Shown: one piece after another, positions 42,065 through 54,961 of the stretch
Layout of the letters: every line of letters begins with the position of its first letter
Position numbering within the stretch: the stretch's first letter is position 1
From: Cherax quadricarinatus
Lineage: Eukaryota; Arthropoda; Malacostraca; Decapoda; Parastacidae
Length of the DNA: 64,000 nt
Direction of reading: 5' to 3'
NCBI RefSeq assembly: GCF_038502225.1
Contig: NC_091369.1
Span: 7,541,581 to 7,605,580, forward strand
Notes under the pieces: model-generated
Databases searched by the model: none
The model's input: only the letters and a program-made list of their open reading frames with translations
What the model was told of the DNA's origin: nothing
Position numbers and translations under genes: made by a program

Positions 42065-44000
42065 ATGGAGAACCCAATCCATGAACCCACTACCCCCAGG
42101 CCCCTTCTTGATACCACACCCCATTCTGACCCTGCCTTGTGTTTAGACCACTCTTCGGACACTCCTGATGCCCCTGTACCTCTTGCTGGTGCTGTTTCCT
42201 CACCCGCTTCAGGTACCGGGGCTTCGACTGACTCCTTCGATTTGTCTGACCTCCGCTCTCCTTTGACTATGCTTCCGGCTTCTCCCTCTACGGTACGGCA
42301 ATTTTCGAATCGCCCGCCCATTTCACGCTGGACCAACTCCGGTCCTACTCCTAAACGCCAACGTCAATCTCCTGATGATGCTCCTTCGTTACCTTCCCAT
42401 TCTACTCGGAAAAGACCGACACGTCAAGCACTCCCTCTCCACGCTCAGTTTCGGACCACACAATGGACTAAATTCTTTACTTTAAGACCGACTTCTTCTG
42501 CCTACCTTTCTGACCATAGTATTGGCAAAGCGCTCCTGCGTCATGTTGGTAGAGATATTTCATTTCATGCTCTCAAGAGCGGTACGCGCATCGTCACTGT
42601 CCAGAATGCTACCCAAGCTCATGATCTTTCTCTCCTTTCGAATATCGATACTACTCCTATCACTATTGAAAAACATCTTTCTCTCAATTCTTGTAGTGGT
42701 ACTGTCATTCTGCCCCATACCATAGTCCAACAGAATTTCCAGTCATGTGGCAATGACATTTTTGAACAGCTGGAACTCCAGGATCTCCCAATCCTCAAAG
42801 AAGACACTTATGTCCTTCCTGCCCGGGGGCGGAGACGTTACCCTTGCAATGTGGCTCATTTAACTTTTGACAGCCGAGAACTCCCGTCCTCTGTATATGT
42901 CGCGGGACATCGGTTACAAGTTCGAAAGGTGATACCTACACCACAACAATGTAGAAATTGCTGGCGTTTTGGTCACCCAGCGAAATATTGCAGATCTATG
43001 GCCGAATGCCCAGTCTGTGGTGCCGACGACCATTCTAATACATCTTGCAGTCAACCTCCATCTTGCCTTAATTGTAATGAAGCTCACCCTTCGTACTCCT
43101 GCCGTTGCCAGGTCTACTTAAATGAACGTGAAATCTGTTGCCTCAAAGAGGCAGAAGGTCTCCCTTATGCTATGGCAGTTACTCATCTCCGCCTCCAAGG
43201 GAGACTACCCCGTGTTTCTTATTCTCGTGTTTCCAAACATCCTCCCACTTCTGGGGTCCCATCTTCTGCAGCCTCCTCTGTTGTTACCCCTCCCATAGCC
43301 ACTCCGGCATCTAATCCTTTTGCTGTCCTTGGCTCTGACGTCCCGACTACAACTCAGTCTGTTCTCACATCTTCGCGTCCTTCCTCACAAGCCCCAGTAT
43401 CGACAAGACCTCGTACGACACCTAATACCAATCGCCCCTCTACTTCTCAGAAGTCCAAAAAATCCACATTGCTCAAATCTTCTTTGCCCCTTCCTTCCCT
43501 TCTTCCACCTCCACACTTTACCTTTCCAGTCTCTGTACCTAGTTCTTCCCCTCTCTCTGGCTCTATTACAAGTGTGGAGATTCACCCTCCTCCTTGTACT
43601 ATGCCTACCACCCCCGTCCCCTCCCAAGTTTCTCCCTCTTGTGCCACCTCCCAGGTTTCTGCCTCTTCTGTCCCCCCCCCACACTTCATCTCCAGTCCCT
43701 TACACTCTTCCCTCCCCCTCTACTTTGGTACAGTCCATTACTGTCCCAATCTTTACTCACCCTCCTCCTTCTATCTCCAATATGGTCTCCCATACATCTT
43801 TGAATTCAGAAACACTTGAAGCCATTTCAGAATATATTGCAGAGACTAAACCTTCAATGGACACTGATTCACTTCCTGTTCCTTCTCTTCCCTCTCCTCC
43901 ATCTTCACAACCCCATTCTTTGCAACGCTCCGTTCCTTCACTACTTGAATGTCTTCCAATGCCACCACACGTTGACTTTTCTAACCCCTCTAGTCCGTAG
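42065..44000 (+). pseudogene. I-like LINE copy 2 ORF1 (gag-like), frameshifted near the C terminus
   Basis: The start is ACCATGG (42065). The three knuckles are intact apart from S-C for S-R before the last Cys. The frame is open past the position where copy 1 has its stop. It then leaves frame at the C-run near 43670 (one C fewer than in copy 1) and stops at 43819. The natural C-terminal frame, ending VDFSNPSSP at 44000, is open in the neighbouring frame. Confidence 0.85.
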
Positions 44001-44044
44001 GTGCCTTTACCTACAGATTCCTGGTATTTTCTTCATCGCCAATC

Positions 44045-47000
44045 ATGGCCTATTTACAGTGGAATATCCGCGGCCTCAGGGGTAATCGGGGTGAGCTTCA
44101 GATGTTGCTTTCCAGGTTTTCCCCTGTTGGTGCTTGCTTACAAGAACCAAAATTACACTCGGCTGTCTTCCAACCTATCTCAGGCTATAATTTATTGTAT
44201 TCTTCGGATCCTTTCTCAGATGGGACCTTTAATGAAAGTGCCCTTCTTCTACGCAATGATATTCCGTACTGTCAACTATTTGTCCATACCTCGCTGCATT
44301 ACACTGCAGCCCGTATCCACTTGAATAAGTGGTTTACAATATGTTCTTTATATCCCTCTCCTCGAGCATTTTCTATCCCAGACTTTGCCTTTCTTGTTTC
44401 ATCCTTACCACCACCACTTCTGTTGCTTGGTGATTTTAATGCCCACCATTTCCTCTGGGGGGGGGGGGGGTCTCATTGCGACTCACGTGGCATCCAGTTG
44501 GAGGCTTTTCTCGCCTCTCACCCCCTCCATGTTTTAAATATGGGTACTCCCACCCATTTTGATCCTCGTACTCATACTCTCTCTTGCATCGATCTATCAG
44601 TCTGCTCTTCCTCCACTGCACTAGACTTCACCTGGTCTGTTCTACCAGACTTACATGACAGCGATCATTTTCCGATCATTCTTACTTCTCTTTCCTATTC
44701 ACCACCTTTCCGTAGCCCTCGCTGGCAATTTGATCGGGCAAATTGGGATCTTTACTCACACCTCACTGCTTTTAGTGAGGTTCCTTCTTCATCCTCCATT
44801 GATGAGCTCCTACACATCTTCTCGACGTCAGTTTATACCGCAGCTTCTCATTCTATACCCCAAACCTCAGGCAGGCATTCTCAGAAGTGCGTGCCTTGGT
44901 GGTCTCCTGCTTGTGCTCGTGCAGTACGTTTGAACCGTGCTGCATGGGGCAGGTACCGGTACAATAGAACCGCTGAGAGACTTCTTGATTTTAAGCAGAA
45001 GCGTGCGATCGCTCGCAGTGTCATCAAAGAAGCTAAACGCACTTGTTGGCGAGATATGTTTCCACCATCCCCTCTGCTTCTTCTATGAGTGGAGTCTGGA
45101 AAAAAGTGAGGAAATTGAGTGGTAAATATTCTCCTGACCCGGCTCCTGTTCTACGGGTCGCTGGTGTTGATGTAGCAAACCCTCTCGACGTTGCCATTGA
45201 ACTTGGCACACATCTGGTCCGTATTTCCCGAGGGCTCCATCTATGCCCCTCGTTTCTTTCCTCAAAGTCTGCCAGAGAGTTAGTACCCTTGGACTTTTCT
45301 TCTCTCAGAGAAGAACAGTATAATGTGCCTTTTACACTTCAAGAACTGGAGGCAACGCTCTCAGCTTGCCGATCATCGGCAGCTGGGCCTGACGACATTC
45401 ATATTCGTATGTTACAACATTTACATCGGTCAGCCCTTGTAGTCCTCTTACACCTCTTCAATCTTATTTGGGCACAAGGAGTTCTTCCCCAGCTATGGAA
45501 ATCTGCCATTGTTCTCCCTTTCCGCAAACCGGGTACTACAGGACGTGATGCCTCCCACTATCGTCCCATCGCTCTTACTAGTGCAATTTGCAAAGTGATG
45601 GAACGTCTCGTAAATCGACGTTTAATGTGGTATTTAGAGAGACACAACAGTCTCTCCGCTAGTCAATATGGCTTTCGTAAGGGTCGTTCTACCATAGACC
45701 CCTTACTACGCTTGGATACGTATGTTCGTAATGCCTTTGCGAATAATCACTCAGTTATTGCCATATTTTTTGACCTTGAGAAGGCATATGACACAACTTG
45801 GAGGTATAATATTTTGGCCCAGGCCCATTCCTTAGGCCTCCGAGGCAATCTACCATCCTTCCTTAAGAACTTTTTAACTGACAGACATTTCCGTGTTCGA
45901 GTCAATAATGTTCTTTCCCCGGACTTCGTCCAAGCTGAAGGTGTCCCTCAGGGATGTGTTCTAAGCACAACACTTTTTCTCCTTGCTATAAATGATTTGG
46001 CCTCTGTTCTTCCACCCAATATTTGGTCATCACTCTATGTTGATGACTTCGCTATTGCTTGTGCAGGCGCTGACTGTCATCTTATTGCAGTTTCTCTCCA
46101 GCATGCGGTCGACCGTGTTTCCACTTGGGCCACCACGCATGGGTTTAAATTTTCAAGTACCAAAACTCACCAAATTACTTTCACTAGACGCTCTGTTATC
46201 TCCGATCATCCTTTGTATCTCTATGGCTCCCGTATCCCCGAACGTGATACAGTCAGGTTTCTAGGCCTTCTCTTTGACCGTAGGTTATCCTGGAAACCTC
46301 ACATTACCTCTCTGAAGGCAACTTGTCACAGCTGGCTAAACCTTCTTAAAACCCTTGCTCATCTTTCCTGGGGAGCTGATCGTCGAACTCTGCTTCGCCT
46401 ACATTCAGCCCTCGTTTTATCGAAACTCGATTATGGTGACCAGATTTATTCCGCGGCCTCCCCTGCTACTCTCTCTAGCCTTAACTCTATCCATCACCAA
46501 GGATTACGTTTGTGCCTTGGTGCTTTTCGCTCTTCCCCTGTTGAGAGCCTCTATACAGAAGCGAATGTTCCATCCTTGTCTGATCGCCATGATGCCCATT
46601 GCCTTCACTACTATGTACGCTCTCATGATCTACACAATCCTTCCATTTATAGAATGGTCACCGATATTAGTAGACATTCTTTATTCGTTCGCCGCCCCTG
46701 TTTGCTCCGTCCCTTTTCTCTTCGCATTCATTCACTCTTGTCTTCCCTTCAGTTACCACCTTTATATGTTCATGTAGCATCTCACTTTTCCCTACCCCAC
46801 TGGGAAGTTCCAGCTGTTCGGGTCTGTTCTTTCTCACTCCCTTGCTCGAAAGCTCAACTGCCTATGGTGGCTTCCCGCTCTCTTTTTCTTGATCAGTTTC
46901 ACTCCCATCCTCATTCCACCGCTCTGTACACAGATGGCTCTAAGTCTTCAGATGGCGTCGGATTCACAGCAGTGTTTCCGGACAGCGTCATGCAGGGGCA

Positions 47001-47746
47001 TTTACTATCTTCAGCTAGCATTTTTACTGCTGAACCGTATGCCATTCTTGCAGCACTTATTTGTATCGCATCTATGCCTGTGTCATCATTTGTAGTAGTC
47101 TCAGACTCCCTTAGTGCTCTACAGGCTATACGAAAATTTGATACATCTCATCCCCTAGTTCTCCATATTCAACTTTGGCTATGCCGTATCTCTACCAAAC
47201 AAAGATATTGTTTTTTGTTGGGTCCCTGGTCATGTCGATGTACAGGGCAATGAACAGGCAGACACTGCTGCGCGGTCAGCAGTACATGACCTACCAATTT
47301 CCTATCGAGGTGTTCCATTTCTGGACTATTTTGCTGCAATAACTACCCACCTTCGCACCCGTTGGCAACAACGTTGGTCAACTCTGCTCGGTAACAAACT
47401 TCATTCTATTAAACCGAGCATAGGTTACTGGCCGTCTTCTTGTCATCAGTGCCGAGGTTGGGAGACCACTCTCTCCCGCCTTCGCATTGGCCACACTCGT
47501 CTTACTCATGGGTATCTCATGGAGAGGCACCCTGTTCCTCTCTGTGAGCAGTGTCAAGTTCCAGTATCGATTAGCCACATTCTGTTAGACTGCCCTCTCT
47601 ATCAACGAGCACGCAGAATTTACCTCCAATGTCGTCTTTGTTATACTACTCTCTCTTTACCTTCCCTTCTTGCTGATGGACCCTCCTTTAATCCTGACTC
47701 TCTCATTGACTTCTTGACAACGACTGATTTACTCCACAAACTCTGA
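44045..47746 (+). pseudogene. I-like LINE copy 2 ORF2 (EN-RT-RNase H), broken
   Basis: The endonuclease frame is open from MAYLQWNIRGLRGN through the G-run to 45088. A one-base loss near 45052 then shifts frame. The RT is fully open, with FFDLEKAYDTTWRY, GVPQGCVLSTTLF and the catalytic SLYVDDFAIA. RNase H keeps TDGSKSSDG and SDSLSAL, but TAEPYAI replaces TAELYAI. A 2-base loss near 47200 shifts frame before GNEQAD. The last part, with CEQCQ and SHILLDCP, ends at 47746. Its lesions differ from those of copy 1, so each copy decayed after insertion. Confidence 0.9.
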
Positions 47747-48573
47747 TGATACTTTTCGCACTCCCCTCAGCCCTTTCTAGTTCAGTCTCTTGCTGCCCTT
47801 TACCCTTTCACCATCCACTACCCTGCTGTTATCCGTAACCTATTACTCATTCATCTCCCTTTTGCCACCTGATGCCCTCGCTTCCTTCCTGCCCTGCAGC
47901 GCTGTATAGTCCTTGTGGCTTAGCGCTTCTTTTTTATTATAATAATAATAATGTGTATCGTTCCAGTCACGGTATTGTGCCTTTTTTTGTTATTTAAGGG
48001 CATTAATTCAAGGAAATGGAGCTACCCTTCTATATCTTGGATCAAACTAGATTAACTCTTATTTTTAAGGTGATATATTGCCCAAAAAAAAGTTTAGTAA
48101 TAAAGACTGGTGTAAGTAAAAAACAATTAAAAAAAAAGTTAAGACTAGGGCCAATATATATGAATGAGAATAATGAAGCTTGTACATGGTAAATATAGCT
48201 TTGGGGGGGACGAATTGCTTTATCTATGCAGTAGATACAGTTGACTTCCTTGAATTCTTTGGGGTTAAGGACCTGGAGGTGATGTGAATCCTGAAGCTGA
48301 GTTACTTAAATGTTTTTAGCCATATCTCTTTAACTACTGCTTTATACTATTTAATACTGACATCCATAAAAAAGAATGTGCAGTTTATATAAAATTGTAA
48401 AGGTTATTTTTCAATTTATGGGTTGTGTTCAAAGAAAAAAATGGATGCCATGAAAAAAAATGAAAATAAATGAACTTATCCACAAAATGGCCTTCAGCAA
48501 AAATGTTGTCTAGCTGAATCATGTGGGTTACAGAGCATGTGAATTTCAACGTTTGGCTGTACAGTAAATTTTC

Positions 48574-48658
48574 GCCTAGGAGTAGGTGCGAAGAGCACCA
48601 TAGTCGTGGAGATTCAGAATCTCCACGACTATGGTGCTCTTCGCACCTACTCCTAGGC
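48574..48658. repeat. Perfect 85-bp palindrome (42-bp arms, 1-bp centre)
   Basis: Positions 48574-48615 and 48617-48658 are exact reverse complements around A at 48616. The arms begin GCCTAGGAGTAGGTGCGAAG. The following GAGGGACTGATTACCTCATC matches the inverted repeat at 11625-12015. It lies 150 bp from a VPS13 exon, inside the intron on its donor side. Confidence 0.96.
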
Positions 48659-48809
48659 TGAGGGACTGATTACCTCATCTTCTGTACATAGTTCTACAGT
48701 AAATTTTCCTGTGAAGCTAACTTTGTTTTTCACAGTAATTACTGTACATTATGAACACTAAATTCTTGACAGTTTTTCCACTCTAAACCCCTTGAACCCT
48801 TGTACTTAC

Positions 48810-48955
48810 ATCATAACCAAGATCAACTGCACGCCTAATCCCATCACAAGCCATTGCCACCGAATCAATGACCCCAAGAGTTGGCTTGGTAATCAGACCC
48901 ATAATTCCTCGGCCAAGGCCTTTAAAAAAGCCTTCGACTCCATCTTGTTGAGCAC
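48810..48955 (-). CDS. VPS13: VPS13-family protein, fourth exon in window
   Basis: Two leading bases complete Gly, then 48 codons in phase 0 at the end; acceptor TATTTCTCAG, donor GTAAGT. It reads AQQDGVEGFFKGLGRGIMG, then LITKPTLGVIDSVAMACDG, ending RRAVDLGYD. The E-G-F-F-K-G-x-G-x-G and K-P-T-x-G-V-x-D sequence is the signature of the VPS13 C-terminal helical region shared with ATG2. In this family that region binds lipid droplets and other membranes (family knowledge). Confidence 0.96.
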
Positions 48956-50699
48956 CTGAGAAATATGGGTAAATATGTAATGTACAATTAACTTAATTAA
49001 AAGTACCTTGAATTTTTGTACTGCATTTGTTACAGAATTAAGAGTTATAAGCCAAGTACTGAAAATATTAGGAAAACATTCAAGATTATCTATACCTTAT
49101 ATTAAAATAATTTTATTATCACTAAGATTTTTAACACCAGGTTTTAACACAAGAAAGATAAAAACAAAATAAAGTTGATGTTTAACATAATAAAGTATGT
49201 GAGTTTCAAAATAGTAAATGTTGTTTATGTTCTTCAGTATTACACCATCTACTGACCTCATTCAAACCTGAATTTAGTCTTTGATTAGAGTGCCAGCTTC
49301 AGGAGCAGTAATTTCTTACATTTTTTAATTCCAGTGGCCATTTGTGACCAAAGTAAGCTGACCCAAGAAATAAAAACTCATTCACCATCACTCATTACTA
49401 GATGTCTTGCCAGAAGTGCATGGATATCACATAACAGCATCCCCCTTTTTTTTTTCACAATACAAAGGGATGCTGTGAATGAGTGGAAGTGAAGGTCTAC
49501 TCTCTGCCTTACAATTTCTTTTTGTTCTACTCTTCAACTGGTTTAAGATTAATATTATTGAAAACTTGAATGACCTTTGTACTTAATGGTCAGCTAGTGA
49601 CTTCACAATTATTAATAAGATACAATACTTCAGAAAATTATATTTCAGAAAATTTCTAAATGGGGAATCTGATTCAGCCTCTAAGGATTCTTATTGAATG
49701 CAAAGATGACACATTAAAAACTTTCTCTAATATGCACTCTTCTCAAATTAAAAATTCTGCCTATTTTTCAAAATGCAGATGCTGTGGCAATAACAGTAAC
49801 TGCTATAACTTAGTTATTTATTCTTAGTCATTATAAACAACATTAAATTTTACAAAGAAGGCATTATTTCAAAATGCAATAATCATACATAAAAAGCACT
49901 TCACATGCAAAAAGAGCAAAAGGCATAGAAAAGCAATAGTCTAAAAAATCATTATGGTAGTCATACAAAAAACACCAGTATAAATAAAAACACATCGTAT
50001 AAAAGTTAAATCTTATAAAAATCTTGAAACAAAATTAGTTTCATTAAATACCTTAGCTTTACAAAGACACATCTCATCAAAAATCTTGACCTCAAAAATG
50101 TCTTGTTAAAAACCTCAGCCTCTCAAAAGCATCTTGCTAATAACCTTCACCTCAAAAGCTAAAAACTCATTAAAAACCTTAGTCACTAAAAACATTTATC
50201 ATTAAAAACCTTAGACTCACAAGAAAACTTGCCTCATTATAAACTTAAGCATCAAAAGAAGTCTCGTTGAAAATCTTAGCCTTGCAAATACAACATTGCT
50301 CTTACAATAAATCTTAATCTTAAAAGAAAAGCAGCAGTACAAAATACGTCCTTATAAAAATATCCTATGAAAAAGCTGGAAATTCATAACCAACAAACCA
50401 CAGTCTATAAACTGCTCCATCTCCAAGGCCATAGAATAGTAAAAAATTTGATGCATTTTACAATCTATATTTTAAAATTTGTTGTATGTCAAAAGCCACA
50501 AGTCATTCAAATTTCCTGGGGAAAAGGTGGAGAGAAGGGAGGTCTTGGGATGGGATACAATATTCAGGACTGATCCAAGGAAAAGCACTGGCAAAATTAG
50601 ATTGGACCCCTCGGATAAAGAGCTCTAAATTTTTAAGATCACATACAAATATAGCAAGTACCTATATCACTCAAAAGAGCAAACCTCTCTAAATTTTCT
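48956..50699. other. Intron sequence with a loose AAAACCTTAGC-type repeat
   Basis: The stretch 50030-50330 repeats short phrases like ATTAAAAACCTTAGCCT and CTCAAAA many times at irregular spacing, a degenerate simple repeat. Nothing else is recognised. Confidence 0.45.
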
Positions 50700-51350
50700 G
50701 ATAAGATACACAATAACACTTATCCACAAAGGTGGTGGCAAAAATAATTTGAATAACTTCATACCATTAGAAAAATATATGAGAAAGTACCTGTAATGGA
50801 CAAGCAACTGTACATGTACCTAACCAAACATAATATGTATACGTGCCAATCTGCAGTCAGACCTACAACAAAAAACTACTAATGATGCAATGATATAAAT
50901 GCTTGACAGTTCATGAAGCACTTCAAGGTAACAAGTATACCACTGAACTTTTTTAATGATCTGCATAAGGTTTTTGACACTACTGAACACAATATTCTTA
51001 AGTTAAATCACTATGGATTCAAGAGGGCATACATACAACTACTTTCAAGCATGCCTTGGTAACAGATAACAGGTGTGAAGTCATAAATGACACTTCAACT
51101 AACCCACCAATTTATTTAGGTGTCCCTCAAAGGTAAATCCTGTTCCCTCTTCCTTTCCTCCTATACCAATGCCCTATTGAATACTGAATGGCACCCAACA
51201 TCTAAAACCTGTACTCTGCTGATGATAACCTCTATCTTATCAGATCCTGCCATGATCCTGACATTAAACACCATACTTAATGATCGACTTAAAAGCATTT
51301 ACACCTGGATGGCAACCAATAAACTCACCCTTAATGTAGAAAATAAGCCT
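50700..51350 (+). pseudogene. Decayed LINE reverse transcriptase
   Basis: Pieces of an RT appear in order: TLIHKGGGKNNLNNFIPLEKY (50712-50775; first 20 residues or so), FFNDLHKVFDTTEHNILKL (50950-51010), GVPQ at 51120, LADD-like and YTWMATNKLTLNVENK at the end. Stops and gaps are frequent. The KGG..NNYRP and DHNIL wording fits the CR1/jockey side of non-LTR elements. Confidence 0.65.
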
Positions 51351-51689
51351 TCATAAGTTTTCCTTGTTATTACAGAAATGACTATATAGTACTTCAAGAC
51401 TGCTAACACCTTCAACAAAGACTATACGTACTGTACTTTATACTCCTACTGATGTATGGTGATGACAATTAACTAAATGTACAACACATTAGTGATTAGA
51501 TATCATGGTACCTCACAACTAACCCACAATCTGGAGGGGAAAACTTTAGAAAACATTTCAGTGGACTGTAAACTGTTCCAGTACACAGTAATGTGACAGA
51601 CTCTTCACGTCATTTGTTAACACAGCCTCTGAGGCTGACAGTAGTGGGGGAACAATTATCCAGAATAATCACTAGTCCAGACATTCTGG

Positions 51690-51800
51690 ATTTTTTTAAC
51701 ACGTTGGCTGTTTCCCACCAAGGGAGGGCGACCCGAAAAAGAAACACTTTCATCATCTGTCTTGCCAGAGGGGCACTAATACTACAGTTTAAAACTATAA
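51690..51800 (-). mobile_element. G-family LINE 3' end fragment, inverted
   Basis: TTTCCCACCAAGGGAGGGCG, CGAAAAAGAAACACTTTCATC and TGTCTTGCCAGAGGGGCAC match 62405-62520. Truncated on both sides. Confidence 0.75.
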
Positions 51801-51959
51801 TATTCCTGTCCATCATTCTGATTATGTACTGATATTATTTCATAGTTTACTCACCATAATATTGCATAGTCCTTTTTATTCTTACACTATATAATGATTT
51901 TTAATATATTAAATATTTATTTCCTAACAGGCTAGATTATGAGCATAACTACTTTAGAT

Positions 51960-52140
51960 AAAATCGTGGTAGAAATGCCCTCTGAAGGAGGGGTTGTTAA
52001 TGTTGCAGTTTTATAACTGTAGTGTAAGCATGCCTCTGGCAAGACAGTGATGGAGTGAATGATGATGAAAGTTTTTCTTTTTCAGGCCACCCTGCCTTGG
52101 TGGGAAATGGCTGATGTGTTAATAAAAAAATAAATAATAT
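51960..52140 (+). mobile_element. G-family LINE 3' end fragment, direct
   Basis: CCCTCTGAAGGAGGGGTTGTT, GCCTCTGGCAAGACAGTGATG and CCACCCTGCCTTGGTGGG occur in the direct order, ending in an A/T-rich tail. With 51690-51800 it forms a divergent inverted pair. Confidence 0.78.
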
Positions 52141-52149
52141 AAACAATGT

Positions 52150-54825
52150 GCTAAAAGTATGTGAGAAATAAAAATTAAGCATTATTATGAGGAACATGAA
52201 TAAATATTTTTATACATCATAATGCTCTTAATATAATCTATCAGTACAGAATAATCTGAGCATTGTGACTTTCCACTCTTGCGTGATGAATTTCTGATAC
52301 AATATTACACTCACTCTGGCATTGCAGTATTTATTTTTTTTTAATTTTTGTATTATATAACATTTTACATCTGCATTGTTACAGAAACCCATGAGTGAGA
52401 ATTTTTACTACTGAATTAATGCACATTATGATAGTGTTCGTAATGATTTGCTAAAGACAGTGAAAGTGAAATTACTTTCACTAAACTGAAATATTTTAAA
52501 ATTATGCATATACATACTACCAAATAAAACATTACTGTACTGTGCATATATTGCCAAATAAAACATTATTGTGGTATTGAATTTTATTGTGTTTGCATTT
52601 GAAGAATATTTTATTATGTGTTCAGTGACAATAGGCTGATATTCCTGTTTATTCGGTCTCTGTCCAGATTTGAAACAAGTCAGTTTCTGATTATGTACTT
52701 TTATTAATCCATGCAAAAAACAGACATAATGAATAAGAACATAACATTAAAAAAAAGCTCTGAGGTCAGGCAAAAGTGAGAGGTGGTAGTGGTATGGGTT
52801 ACCTGAAACTAGATATCCATCAGCACGTTCACCGGCACCACCAACATTGGCGCCACACCACCACATTCAGGGATAGAGGAAGAAAATATAGACTGAATAC
52901 GTACCTTATGGTACAGTTATAAGCTTTGAGGCAAGACATGAGGGTAAGGGGGAGGAAGCATACATCCACCAATTCAAATGAATTCTAAGGTTTTTAACAA
53001 AAATATGTTTATTTTCTAGGGGTTATGGGATTTTTGTTGTAAAGGAACAGTATAAGCTAAATGCACTGAAATGAAAAAATTCATACTAATGGCACATTAT
53101 ACAAGAATTACCTGAGATTTGTATAACCCAAATTTATGCAATACCAGTACTGTAGTTTACTTCCTATATTTTTGGGGGGCTGGAGATTTAATACATGTTT
53201 AGACATGAAATTCATAAAAGAAAATCTAGAAAGAGTATGTTGTGTTTACAATAATTATAAATCATCATGAAAAATATATACACTAAAGTCAATTCTAAGG
53301 CAAAAACTATCTCAAACTCCCATCAAAAACAAATGAAAGATACTTGCGAGCAATTAATGTTAATCCGTGGGCTAGACATAAAAATAAAAATGATATAAGA
53401 AAAATGAGAACTTTTTAGAGTACCACACTGAGTGTGTGGCAAATAAAGTCTTTTGTAATGTGATAATAAAGAAATGAAATAATAATGAGAAAGGGGAGCG
53501 AGTTGTGCTTGACTACTGAGAAACAATCCTGATTATGAGATACATGTATACAAATTACCAACCAATCCACGCACATTCCAAAAAATTTTAAGAATACTAT
53601 AGTATTCTTAAAATACTAGAATATTATAGTTCAAAAGGCCATTTGAATTGTTATGTCAGCACAAACCTGAATGCAGTATGATATGTCAGGAAAGTGCTTC
53701 ACAAAGCAGACAGGAATCAGTCACAGAAAGTAAAATATAAGGATGAGAAGATGGCCCCACACAATTCCTGACACACAACATGAACTACCTCCCTGGTAGA
53801 AGGTGAAACTAATTATAAAAGTAAATATGGAATAAGATATGGATAAGCCACAGGAATCGTCCAGTAAGTAGTTACTTGAATTCAACTTTAATAAATACTG
53901 GTACAAGGTGATAAGGATAGGGTAGGGAAGTGAAGGAAGAAGAAAGAAAAAGGCCAATAATAGCTTATTACCTAAGGAGAAAGTAGTTGCCAGTGTGAGA
54001 TAACAAAAACATGAACCAGGCATGGCACAATATGGACCTTATCAAAGGAAGCTTAAATGAACAAGATATCAGCAGCATTTATTATGTTGGCAAATATAAG
54101 AACAGTTTTTCAGGAATCCTAAAACTAGTCTGGTTGAAATGTACCACATGCTAGTGGCTTTTTTTTTTTGTGCCTAAACAATATTTCATTACATATAAAA
54201 ATACGTTGTTGTATACTGCACAAAAGAAATAAATTTGTAATTGTAGTATTTGTATAATCTCAACAGGGATTCCTTCAGGATGTTATGCAACACACATAAG
54301 ACTAACATTGATGTATGTAGCATCAGCTTGGAAACCACATCTTAAAACAAATGAAAGTATAGAGTGATAATTAAAAAAATATTATTGTGCAAAAATCATT
54401 TATATAAATTATTTATGATGGTGAATTAAAAACTGTGTGTGTTTAAGAAACAAAATAAAAAATAAATAATTGTTTTACCTTTATTTACAGGTATTTAAAA
54501 CTGAAAATTACATGCATTTACAAGTTACACACAAAAGTTACATCAAAATAAAAACTCTGAATAATTGTAAAGCTTTATAAGACTTCAAAGAGTGAACTGA
54601 TGAATAAAAAAAATTGCATTTTTATTTTGAGAAAGGACACATTATGGCAATCCAGGAAAGTGCACTCAGGTTCCATGAAAAACAAATAATGTGATAAAAT
54701 CTTAAAAACATCTGATAGAGAGAAGGATTTTGAAATGATAAAAATTAATACAGAATCATATGCACTAGTTGCTAACTAAAGAAATGTTAGGTAAAAGGAC
54801 ACATATGCAATCAATGTGACCTTTT
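52150..54825. other. AT-rich intron, no recognised feature
   Basis: A local tandem echo of ACCAAATAAAACATTACTGTA lies at 52520-52575. No exon with VPS13-like coding was found, and the exons on either side join in phase without one. Confidence 0.5.
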
Positions 54826-54828
54826 ACT

Positions 54829-54867
54829 GTGGCAACGTTTCGCTCTTCAGAAGCAAAACGTTGCCAC
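54829..54867. repeat. Short inverted repeat, 16-bp arms
   Basis: GTGGCAACGTTTCGCT and AGCAAAACGTTGCCAC, with one mismatch and a 7-bp loop. The CAACGTTT(C/T)G phrase is shared with the other fold-back repeats here. Confidence 0.75.
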
Positions 54868-54961
54868 AATGAATTCTCACATTAGTTGTATCTGTCCTTT
54901 TAATTAACATTTTATTGGTAATTCTACCATTATTCCTAACTCTTAAGAAAGCTTTCACATA

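Larger units (their letters stand above)
41343..47951 (+). mobile_element. Nearly full-length I-like LINE, copy 2
   Basis: 6609 bp between perfect 12-bp duplications TGTGTATCGTTC (41331-41342 and 47952-47963). The same 5' start, ORF layout and tail as copy 1, with few differences by eye. It sits in a VPS13 intron on the opposite strand. Removing it and its host repeat leaves an intron of about 1.2 kb. Confidence 0.93.
41266..47993 (+). mobile_element. Small palindromic-type repeat split by LINE copy 2
   Basis: The two outer parts, 41266-41342 and 47964-47993, together with one copy of the LINE target, make about 120 bp. It contains ACGACGTTTCGGTCCGAC and TCCAGTCACGGTATTGTGCC. A perfect 14-bp duplication TTAAGGGCATTAAT flanks it at 41252-41265 and 47994-48007. 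It therefore inserted first, and the LINE later landed inside it. Confidence 0.8.
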
